Assembly: GCA_003518125.1 (NCBI GenBank)
Contig: DOZG01000094.1
Span: 1-6,633, forward strand
Origin: Patescibacteria group bacterium
GTDB lineage: Bacteria > Patescibacteriota > Dojkabacteria > SC72
Direction: 5' to 3'
DNA: 6,633 nucleotides
Shown: in pieces, positions 1-5,209 of the stretch
How the letters are laid out: every line of letters begins with the position of its first letter
Position numbering within the stretch: position 1 is the stretch's first letter
Translations under genes and position numbers: made by a program
The notes under the pieces: model-generated
What the model was told of the DNA's origin: nothing
What the model saw: only the letters and a program-made list of their open reading frames with translations
The model's database searches: none

Positions 1-573
1 TCAATAGATGCTACTACGAGAGGTTTATCAGAGAAGGGTAGTGGCTTATATTACAATGATAAGGTAATTGTAAAAGAAAATTACAGCGGTGTAGTGTATA
101 CAGCACAGGGGGATGTCATATCTATCAATGAAAGTACAGGAGCTGTAGAGGTAGATGCTTGGGATACAGGTTCTACATTTCCTAGTGGCGGATATACCGT
201 AAAAGCAACTGTGTTTAAATGGCAAAAAGAGTATATGGATTTGTCTAATGTAAGAAGTGATGATATTAATGCAACGACCAATATCTCTTTTAAAATACTC
301 GATGGAAACGAAGGAAGAAATGTATGGATAGATGATATTAGGCGTAGTGAGTATCTTAGTAATCCAAGTGCTACTGCTAATATAACTTCTACGGTAAATA
401 GATATATACAATATATGGCTATAGTCACAACTAGTGATACTAATATTACTCCGTATATTTCTAATGTTACTATTAATTACCAAGATGGTCCTACAATGGA
501 CCAAGTAATGAGACATGGGAAATGGTTTGATAGTAGTGGGCAGGAGCAAAGTTTCTGGTGGGTAGGTAATTGA
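1..573 (+). CDS. C-terminal part of a surface/secreted beta-rich protein (5' truncated)
   Basis: The frame is open from base 1, so the gene starts upstream; the GTG at 94 (residue 32 of the 190 visible) is not taken as the start. The visible part is rich in Thr, Ser, Asn and Asp, lacks membrane segments and cysteines, and reads as short alternating beta strands, as in extracellular beta-sandwich domains. Recognisable stretches are TFPSGGY (59-65), VFKWQKEY (71-78), and RYIQYMAIVTTSD (134-146) followed by a strand ending NYQ (159-161). From memory, the last pattern recurs in large extracellular proteins, and the tail MRHGKWF (170-176) closes many CPR surface proteins, including ones with DUF2341 or lectin-like domains; this is recall, not a search. 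A role in the cell envelope or attachment is inference. The stop TGA is followed in frame by TAA. Function is unknown. Confidence 0.75.
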   Translation, partial: SIDATTRGLSEKGSGLYYNDKVIVKENYSGVVYTAQGDVISINESTGAVEVDAWDTGSTFPSGGYTVKATVFKWQKEYMDLSNVRSDDINATTNISFKILDGNEGRNVWIDDIRRSEYLSNPSATANITSTVNRYIQYMAIVTTSDTNITPYISNVTINYQDGPTMDQVMRHGKWFDSSGQEQSFWWVGN

Positions 574-585
574 TAATTATCTACT

Positions 586-606
586 TATAGTTATCTAATT
601 TAATCT
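586..606 (+). promoter_or_regulatory. Possible promoter elements before the cyclophilin gene
   Basis: The 42-nt gap holds two -10-like hexamers, TATAGT (586-591) and TAATCT (601-606), ending 24 and 9 nt before the ATG at 616. Neither has an extended TG element or a clear -35. The gap also contains a 10-bp palindrome GATAATTATC (572-581) and a repeated TTATCTA (577-583 and 591-597). In sequence this AT-rich such motifs arise easily by chance, so this is a weak call. Confidence 0.25.
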
Positions 607-615
607 TTTAAATAG

Positions 616-1236
616 ATGGGACTTGCAAAAGATATGGTAAAGGATAATAAAAAGATAATCCTTCTTACTCTAGGATTATTAGTTATGTCTGTAGTAGGGG
701 TATTTTTTATAAACAATGGTATCTTAAATATCACTCCAACTACTGTATATGAAGACCTATATACCCAACCAGAAGTAATGATAGAGGAAGGGGTTGATTA
801 TAAAGTAGTTATAAGAACTATATATGGTGATATTAAGATAGATTTATACGAAGACAAAGCACCTAATGCAGTAAACAGTTTCCTTTTTCTAATAAGCGAA
901 GACTTCTATGATGGATTAAAATTCCATAAAGTAATTACAGATTTTGTATTACAAGCAGGAGATCATATAGGGGATGGGAATGGTAATCCTGGGTACGAAT
1001 TGGAACAAGATGTGAATGATATAGAGGTGGATGAATATTCTGTATCTATGGTGAATGGAAGCCAGTTCTTTATAGTTCCCAAGGGTGCTGATGTTTCTCA
1101 ACTTTCTGATTATACTGTAATGGGTGAGGTTATTGGTGGGTTTTCTGTAGTCGATGCAATTGAAAAAGTTGCAGTAGAAGAGTATAAACCAATTAATGAT
1201 GTAACTATAAGCTCAATACTTATTATTGAAGAATAA
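616..1236 (+). CDS. Membrane-anchored cyclophilin-type peptidyl-prolyl cis-trans isomerase
   Basis: The 206-residue protein has a basic N-terminus, one membrane segment (about 12-32), a short linker, then a cyclophilin domain (about 62-205) expected outside the membrane. Family signatures are the opening strand VVIRTIYGDIKIDLYEDKAP (64-83), FHKVITDFVLQAGD (103-116), the GDGNGNPGYE loop (119-128) and NGSQFFI (147-153). Such enzymes isomerise X-Pro bonds and help extracytoplasmic folding. Two oddities: the usual catalytic Arg of the FHRVI motif is Lys (K105), and the loop before SQFFI is several residues shorter than usual, giving SMVNGSQFF. Activity may therefore be reduced or the protein may be mainly a chaperone (inference). 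The start at ATG 616 includes the positive residues before the membrane helix; ATG 634 is a possible alternative. No Shine-Dalgarno is visible. Confidence 0.9.
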   Translation: MGLAKDMVKDNKKIILLTLGLLVMSVVGVFFINNGILNITPTTVYEDLYTQPEVMIEEGVDYKVVIRTIYGDIKIDLYEDKAPNAVNSFLFLISEDFYDGLKFHKVITDFVLQAGDHIGDGNGNPGYELEQDVNDIEVDEYSVSMVNGSQFFIVPKGADVSQLSDYTVMGEVIGGFSVVDAIEKVAVEEYKPINDVTISSILIIEE

Positions 1237-1254
1237 CCCTGTTCATCTGAAGTT

Positions 1255-1282
1255 CATAACTACTTGCTAATATGTAGTTATG
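1255..1282. repeat. 9-bp perfect inverted repeat around comEA promoter and start codon
   Basis: CATAACTAC (1255-1263) and its exact reverse complement GTAGTTATG (1274-1282) flank a 10-nt centre. The centre holds most of an extended -10 element (1265-1273), and the right arm contains the comEA start codon (1280-1282). Arm centres are 19 bp apart, close to two helical turns, which suits an operator for a dimeric DNA-binding protein. In a read-through transcript from upstream, the same bases could form a hairpin hiding the ATG. Either role is inference; the symmetry is directly visible. Confidence 0.6.
1265..1273 (+). promoter_or_regulatory. Extended -10 promoter of comEA, probably leaderless
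   Basis: TGCTAATAT matches the TGnTAnnnT extended -10 consensus. It ends exactly 6 nt before the ATG at 1280, so transcription would start on or next to the start codon and the mRNA would have no leader. No good -35 lies 17 bp upstream, which is usual for extended -10 promoters, and no Shine-Dalgarno is present. The same layout precedes argS. Confidence 0.55.
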
Positions 1283-1999
1283 GATCAACCAAAGGATAAA
1301 AATTTCCTAATATACATTATCATTTCATTCGTAGTTGGTCTCCTGATTGGTGCATGTCTAACCCTATTACTTCTTCCAGAGGCTGTATGTGATTGTAGTG
1401 AATTAGAGATAACTGGTGAAAATGAGAAGGAACTTCTTACAAATGTTGTCAAAGAGAAATCCCAGAATGAAGAAGAAAGTGATACATTAGGGGTGAGTGT
1501 TTCACTCCCTGTTTCTCAATGTCAGATCACTGTTGATATCGCTGGTGCAGTTGAGTCTCCAGGAGTTTACTGCTTTGAGGAGGGTAGTGTAATCATCGAT
1601 GCTGTGAATCATGCGAAAGGTTTTGTAGAGGGTGTTGCTCACAAATTTGTATCAATGAGGATGAATTTATCCTCTTCTTTATCAAATCATCAGAAAATAT
1701 ATATTCCTTTTGAAGAAGATGTGTATTGCGAAATAAGAAATGTGCAATATATCGATCAGGTTGAGAATGCCGGTAGTACAGCGAATAATGACGATACCAC
1801 TACTACCAACTCTGATACATGTATAAATATTAACACTGCAACTAAAGAGGAATTAATGGAGTTGGACGGCATAGGTGAATCAACAGCTCAAAAGATCATA
1901 GATGCTAGGCCTTTTAGTGAAACATCAGACATCCTTAATGTGGGTGGAATAGGGGAAGCTACATATGAAAAGTTCAAAAATGATATCTGTGTATATTAG
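1280..1999 (+). CDS. comEA: ComEA-like DNA-binding protein (TM + SLBB + helix-hairpin-helix)
   Basis: This 239-residue protein resembles ComEA, the membrane-anchored receptor that binds double-stranded DNA outside the cytoplasmic membrane and passes it to ComEC. In order: an N-terminal membrane segment (about 9-32); an acidic linker; an SLBB domain (about 83-145, with DIAGAVESPGVY at 86-97); a Thr/Asn/Asp-rich linker (about 163-180); and a C-terminal helix-hairpin-helix pair starting ININTATKEELMELDGIG (182-199), with GIG hairpins at 197-199 and 223-225. Length and domain order are normal for the family. Eight cysteines are present, six or seven of them in the extracytoplasmic part (37, 39, 81, 98, 150, 181, 236), so disulphides are possible. 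The stop TAG directly abuts the comEC ATG, so the two are probably translationally coupled. The start is fixed by the promoter spacing and membrane segment. Confidence 0.9.
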   Translation: MDQPKDKNFLIYIIISFVVGLLIGACLTLLLLPEAVCDCSELEITGENEKELLTNVVKEKSQNEEESDTLGVSVSLPVSQCQITVDIAGAVESPGVYCFEEGSVIIDAVNHAKGFVEGVAHKFVSMRMNLSSSLSNHQKIYIPFEEDVYCEIRNVQYIDQVENAGSTANNDDTTTTNSDTCININTATKEELMELDGIGESTAQKIIDARPFSETSDILNVGGIGEATYEKFKNDICVY

Positions 2000-3616
2000 A
2001 TGGAAAATGTTTTACAAAAATTTAAGTATTTATACAAATGTTTCATACTTCTGATAGAGTATGTTGGAAATATTCCAATTTTGTTTATTGCACTTTTTTC
2101 GATTTTCTTCAATTGGATATTTCTTAGAATTTATAAAAACATTTTTTCTAATGAGTTTAATCTACAGAAACTTCTATTATTTTTATCAATTTCTATACTT
2201 ATTTATCTTCTATGTGTATTGTTTTACTATGTGGAATTTTCACGGAGACAGAATGAAGGGTTGTTAAGTGGTGCAAAGAGTGTTCAATTTTTGTCTGTGT
2301 TGATATTACTTCTATTTCGATTGGTCATGTGTGTATGTATGGATTTCCAGAATAGTAAAAACAGTGCTGCTTTCACGGGGGCTGAGGGGCTGTTTTTGAT
2401 AAAAATCGAGGAGGTTTCTAGAAGTAAGGGGGATAAGCAAGAAATTATTTTTCAATATGATGGTGTAAGAGGGATTGGGTATATTAATTGGTTCGAAGAT
2501 TTAAATATTGGAGATGTATGTGAAGTATATGGTGGGTTATCTGAGCCAGAAAATTTTCAAGATTTTGATTATCGTGGGTATTTGAGGAACAAAAATATAT
2601 ACTTATACGGTAGTAGATTAAAAGTTAAAGAATGTAGATATGATTTTGATTATAGAGAGGTATCTGATTACTTTCTTTCTCTTAAAAGGGGTCTTAGAGC
2701 TTTTAGGGATGGTCTAAGTAAAAATATAGAGGGGAATATGCCTGAACCTCAAGCATCTCTTTTAGTTGGTATTTTGTTTGGATCAGAAAGAGCCTTTAGT
2801 GAAGATTTTGAGGAACATCTTAGAGTTAGTGGAACTACTCATATTATTGCAGCTTCTGGATATAATGTGACTATATTAATTCTGTTGTGTAATAGGTTAT
2901 TTAGTTTCTTAAAAAAGAAACAGAGTTTAATATTTTCATTAGTTATGATTTGGTTATTCTGTATTTTTAGTGGTCTTAGTGCATCCATACTTCGTGCTAC
3001 TGTTATGGGTTCAATTACGATACTTGCATTAATTTCTGGTAATGTAAGGAATATACATTTATTAATTCCAACAGGGATTCTCATTTTAATATTAGTTACC
3101 CCTAAGATCTTGTTTGATATTGGTTTTCAGTTATCAATACTAGCTACGTTAGGATTAGTTTACCTCCTACCCAGCATTACAGAGTGTATAAAGAGAATTT
3201 TTGGTATTAAGAAGGTAGGAAGTTGGATAGAAGAGTATTTCTTTGCTACTCTTAGTTGTACATTAGCAACACTTCCTGTGTCTATATCTATTTTCGGGAA
3301 AGTGTCCTTGGTATCAATATTTGCCAATGTATTAATACTTCCTCTTACACAGTCAACTATGTTTTATGGGGTAATTGCATTAATATCTTCATTTATTTCA
3401 ACAACTATTGGTCAATATATATATTCAGTACCATATTTTCAATTAAAGATTTTTGAAAAGATAGTGGTTAGTGTTGGCTCTGTGGAATGGGGCTATATAG
3501 ATGTTGAGAATCAGTTAATTGGTGGATTAATAGGTGTATTTCTGATTGTTTTTTGTATATATTTCTATCCTATAGATAGCGAGAATTACTATGTTAAAAA
3601 ATATTACAATTTCTAA
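2000..3616 (+). CDS. comEC: ComEC DNA-uptake channel, N-terminal and Competence domains only
   Basis: ComEC forms the inner-membrane channel that brings single-stranded DNA into the cell during natural transformation. This 538-residue protein has N-terminal membrane helices (about 25-45, 57-78, 94-114) and a DUF4131/OB-like soluble region (about 128-212) with the typical ENFQDFDYRGYLRNKNIY ending (184-201). The Competence domain follows (about 248-520): PEPQASLLVGILFGSERAFS (248-267), the hallmark SGTTHIIAASGYNV (277-290), FSGLSASILRAT (323-334), and multiple membrane helices. It stops before the last helix and the metallo-beta-lactamase domain of a full ComEC; these are encoded by the next gene, which overlaps by 26 bases. 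Combined length (538 + 265) matches a normal single-chain ComEC. The ATG directly follows the comEA stop, with no Shine-Dalgarno, which suggests coupling. Confidence 0.92.
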   Translation: MENVLQKFKYLYKCFILLIEYVGNIPILFIALFSIFFNWIFLRIYKNIFSNEFNLQKLLLFLSISILIYLLCVLFYYVEFSRRQNEGLLSGAKSVQFLSVLILLLFRLVMCVCMDFQNSKNSAAFTGAEGLFLIKIEEVSRSKGDKQEIIFQYDGVRGIGYINWFEDLNIGDVCEVYGGLSEPENFQDFDYRGYLRNKNIYLYGSRLKVKECRYDFDYREVSDYFLSLKRGLRAFRDGLSKNIEGNMPEPQASLLVGILFGSERAFSEDFEEHLRVSGTTHIIAASGYNVTILILLCNRLFSFLKKKQSLIFSLVMIWLFCIFSGLSASILRATVMGSITILALISGNVRNIHLLIPTGILILILVTPKILFDIGFQLSILATLGLVYLLPSITECIKRIFGIKKVGSWIEEYFFATLSCTLATLPVSISIFGKVSLVSIFANVLILPLTQSTMFYGVIALISSFISTTIGQYIYSVPYFQLKIFEKIVVSVGSVEWGYIDVENQLIGGLIGVFLIVFCIYFYPIDSENYYVKKYYNF

Positions 3617-4388
3617 AACTTTAAGGATATTGGAGAGTATTTTCTGGATATTTTGCGGGGTATATTCGTATAGTGTATTTAGTAGTAATGAGCGCATCAT
3701 CTTTTTTGATGTAGGTCAAGGAGATAGTACCTTAATCCAAAAAGACGATTTTGAAATACTTATTGATGGGGGTGGTGATGATACTGTTGTATATAGGATG
3801 GGGGAGTATATGCGATGGAATGACAAAGTGATTGATGTTGTAGTCATTACTCATATGCATGATGATCATTATATGGGTATTAAATATCTTCTTGAAAGGT
3901 ATGAGGTTGGTTTGTTTATCTTGTCTGTTAATTGTAAAGATCTTTGTAGTGAGTTTAGGGAGTACAACCATATTGATGTGAGTATGGGAGATATTTTAGA
4001 ATATGGTGGTATACATATTGATATATTATGGCCTAGAGTTGGTATATTGGATAAGAATTTGAATAATGATTCGATTGTTATGTTAGTAAAATGGTTGGAT
4101 AAGAGAGTTTTACTCATGGGAGATGCAGAGGTTGAAGTAGAGGATATTCTTCATGATTACTCCAGGGTTGATATTACGGATATAGATGTTTTAAAGGCTG
4201 GTCATCACTGTTCGAAGACTGCTTCTAGTCAAAGGTTTTTACTTACTACTATTCCTCAATTCGCTATTTGTAGTTGTGGGGAGGATAATAAGTTTGGGCA
4301 TCCCCATATTGAAACATTGAATAATTTCATGGATTTAGGTATTCCATATATTCTTACTTGGGAATATGGTGATTATATTGTAGAATAG
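3591..4388 (+). CDS. ComEC C-terminal metallo-beta-lactamase domain as separate protein
   Basis: This 265-residue protein corresponds to the C-terminal nuclease-like domain of ComEC, thought to degrade or process the non-transported DNA strand outside the membrane. After one membrane helix (about 13-31) come the ComEC signature FFDVGQGDSTLIQ (38-50), ILIDGGG (56-62) and the metal motif THMHDDHYMG (87-96), a complete HxHxDH (H88, H90, D92, H93). Further metal-site candidates are GDA (177-179) and AGHH (203-206); a late GHPH (236-239) is also conserved-looking. All key ligands are present, so an active enzyme is likely. It starts inside comEC in the +1 frame. Its own frame is open only from 3576, after a TAG at 3573. 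Either the gene is genuinely split, as in some bacteria, or one indel broke a single gene. It ends 11 nt before tRNA-Arg. Confidence 0.9.
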   Translation: MLKNITISKTLRILESIFWIFCGVYSYSVFSSNERIIFFDVGQGDSTLIQKDDFEILIDGGGDDTVVYRMGEYMRWNDKVIDVVVITHMHDDHYMGIKYLLERYEVGLFILSVNCKDLCSEFREYNHIDVSMGDILEYGGIHIDILWPRVGILDKNLNNDSIVMLVKWLDKRVLLMGDAEVEVEDILHDYSRVDITDIDVLKAGHHCSKTASSQRFLLTTIPQFAICSCGEDNKFGHPHIETLNNFMDLGIPYILTWEYGDYIVE

Positions 4389-4399
4389 CTATATATTAA

Positions 4400-4473
4400 G
4401 TACCTGTAGCTCAACTGGATAGAGCATTGGTTTGCGGAACCAAAGGTTGTCGGTTCGATTCCGGTCAGGTACG
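4400..4473 (+). tRNA. tRNA-Arg, anticodon GCG
   Basis: A full 74-nt cloverleaf folds by hand. The acceptor is GTACCTG/CAGGTAC (4400-4406 with 4466-4472). The D arm is GCTC/GAGC with loop AACTGGATA. The anticodon stem is TTGGT/ACCAA with loop TTGCGGA, placing GCG at 4434-4436. The variable loop has 5 nt, and the T arm loop is TTCGATT with two wobble pairs in its stem. Discriminator is G4473 and CCA is not encoded. A20 in the D loop is a known arginine identity base. GCG would read CGU and CGC. It lies 11 nt after the metallo-beta-lactamase stop and 25 nt before the next gene, so it is probably cotranscribed with both. About 57 of 74 positions match the Arg(UCG) gene at 5104. Confidence 0.93.
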
Positions 4474-4479
4474 TATATA

Positions 4480-4495
4480 TAAAATGTAAAAAAGG
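4480..4495 (+). promoter_or_regulatory. Possible -10 and weak ribosome site before the P-loop gene
   Basis: The 25-nt spacer after tRNA-Arg holds TAAAAT (4480-4485), ending 13 nt before the ATG at 4499, and AAAGG (4491-4495), only 3 nt before it. The first could be a -10 box giving a leader of about six bases. The second is the only Shine-Dalgarno-like string before a start codon in the window, but its spacing is too short to be convincing. Confidence 0.25.
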
Positions 4496-4498
4496 TTT

Positions 4499-5002
4499 AT
4501 GAAAAACTCTAAGGTTATACTATTTGCTGGTCCCATTGGCTCTTCCAAATCACCTATCGCAAATTATCTAAGCTGGAATTTGGGATTACCGATATTTAAT
4601 AGGGATATTATTAGGACTGAAGTTCGTGAGGATATAAGGGTTTTTGATATAGAGGAATTTGAGAGAAGATCTCTGGAAAGATTAAAAAGGATGTTAAAAA
4701 TGCGAAGATCTTTTATATTAGATGCTTCGATTGATAGAAAAGGGGAAGAGATATTCTCTCAATTAGAAGGATATGAGCTGTTTTTAATTAGTATTAACTT
4801 ATCAAAAGATTTTCTGAAGAAGATTTATAAGTATAAAGGTTATTTGTATCAAGATGCGGAGTTTGATAAAAATTATAATGAACATGAAAAGTTTGTAAAA
4901 GAATACGCAGGTAAGATAGATTTAAGTATCACTGATGTCGTATTCAAAGATCGTTTAGAGATATCTTTAAAAGAGGTTGAGAAATGGTTAAACGGGGTAT
5001 AG
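4499..5002 (+). CDS. Small P-loop NTPase, kinase-like (AAA_33 type)
   Basis: The 167-residue cytoplasmic protein opens with a strand and Walker A motif, FAGPIGSSKS (9-18), where the usual second Gly before Lys is Ser. It continues with NRDIIRTEVRED (34-45), which sits where small-molecule and nucleoside kinases keep the Asp and Arg that contact substrate. A hydrophobic strand ending in Asp, SFILDAS (71-77), is the likely Walker B-type element. The layout and short length fit the AAA_33/zeta-toxin/gluconokinase-like kinase group; the phosphorylated substrate is unknown. From memory, similar GSSKS/GSSKT proteins are common and uncharacterised in CPR genomes. No membrane segment is present, and no antitoxin-like partner is adjacent. 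It sits between two tRNA genes, and its last ten bases, including the TAG stop, lie inside tRNA-Pro. A role in tRNA biology is only a positional suggestion. Confidence 0.85.
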   Translation: MKNSKVILFAGPIGSSKSPIANYLSWNLGLPIFNRDIIRTEVREDIRVFDIEEFERRSLERLKRMLKMRRSFILDASIDRKGEEIFSQLEGYELFLISINLSKDFLKKIYKYKGYLYQDAEFDKNYNEHEKFVKEYAGKIDLSITDVVFKDRLEISLKEVEKWLNGV

Positions 5003-5066
5003 CTCAGATGGCTAGAGCGCTATGTTCGGGACGTAGAGGTCGCCCGTTCGAGTCGGGTTACCCCGA
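4993..5066 (+). tRNA. tRNA-Pro, anticodon CGG
   Basis: A 74-nt cloverleaf folds well. The acceptor is CGGGGTA/TACCCCG (4993-4999 with 5059-5065). The D arm is GCTC/GAGC with loop AGATGGCTA. The anticodon stem is CTATG/CGTAG with loop TTCGGGA, placing CGG at 5027-5029. The T arm is GCCCG/CGGGT with loop TTCGAGT. Discriminator is A5066 and CCA is not encoded. C1-G72, A73 and the G35-G36 pair are known proline identity elements. It reads CCG, a codon used sparingly here, for example at residue 31 of the P-loop protein. Its first ten bases are also the end of that coding region, so U8-A9-G10 is the stop codon. No separate promoter is apparent just upstream. Confidence 0.94.
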
Positions 5067-5072
5067 TATATT

Positions 5073-5099
5073 GATATTGTGATAAAATACACCAATATC
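5073..5099. repeat. 7-bp inverted repeat around the tRNA-Arg promoter
   Basis: GATATTG (5073-5079) and its exact complement CAATATC (5093-5099) flank a 13-nt centre that contains the extended -10 element. GATA also recurs every 8 bases at 5065, 5073 and 5081. This could be an operator, or a weak hairpin after tRNA-Pro. It is AU-rich with no following U-tract, so I do not call it a terminator. A 7-bp repeat in AT-rich DNA may be chance. Confidence 0.35.
5080..5088 (+). promoter_or_regulatory. Extended -10 promoter for tRNA-Arg(UCG)
   Basis: TGATAAAAT fits the extended -10 consensus TGnTAnnnT and ends 15 nt before the tRNA at 5104. Transcription would begin around 5095, leaving a short 5' leader for RNase P to remove. 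There is no recognisable -35 at the usual distance. The transcript may run on into argS. Confidence 0.5.
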
Positions 5100-5103
5100 C
5101 TAA

Positions 5104-5177
<74 letters not shown>

Positions 5178-5185
5178 TATAAATG

Positions 5186-5194
5186 TGTTAAAAT
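5186..5194 (+). promoter_or_regulatory. Extended -10 promoter of argS, probably leaderless
   Basis: TGTTAAAAT matches TGnTAnnnT and ends exactly 6 nt before the argS ATG at 5201, the same spacing as at comEA. Transcription would begin at the start codon, giving a leaderless mRNA, consistent with the absence of a Shine-Dalgarno. It lies only 9 nt after tRNA-Arg, so argS could also be expressed by read-through from the tRNA promoter. Confidence 0.55.
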
Positions 5195-5196
5195 GC

Positions 5197-5209
5197 TGTA
5201 ATGATTACA
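5197..5209. repeat. 13-bp palindrome over the argS start codon
   Basis: TGTAAT-G-ATTACA is a perfect 6-bp inverted repeat with a one-base centre that contains the ATG. It lies just downstream of the predicted -10 box, where a bound repressor would block transcription. It does not match the known ArgR box, which has a longer central spacer. It may be a chance palindrome. Confidence 0.3.

Noticed and set aside
94..96. GTG as the start of the first protein
   Set aside because: The frame continues open to base 1 with matching composition, so the gene is simply cut by the window edge.
46..549. Long minus-strand open frames (46-549 and 81-428)
   Set aside because: They mirror the coding strand of the surface protein, whose composition and motifs are convincing; the antisense products have no recognisable features.
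571..573. TGA recoded as glycine (SR1/Gracilibacteria code), since it is followed by TAA in frame
   Set aside because: No in-frame TGA occurs in any of the other genes, including long comEC and argS; recoded genomes use UGA often.
1988..1997. Promoter-like string TGTGTATATT just before comEC
   Set aside because: It ends only 2 nt before the ATG, so the transcript would start inside the coding region; coupling to comEA explains expression better.
4499..5002. Zeta-toxin/antitoxin module
   Set aside because: Only the kinase-like P-loop fold fits; there is no adjacent small antitoxin gene, only tRNAs.
5065..5103. Intrinsic terminator after tRNA-Pro
   Set aside because: The hairpin is only A/U-rich, has a 13-nt loop and no following U-tract.
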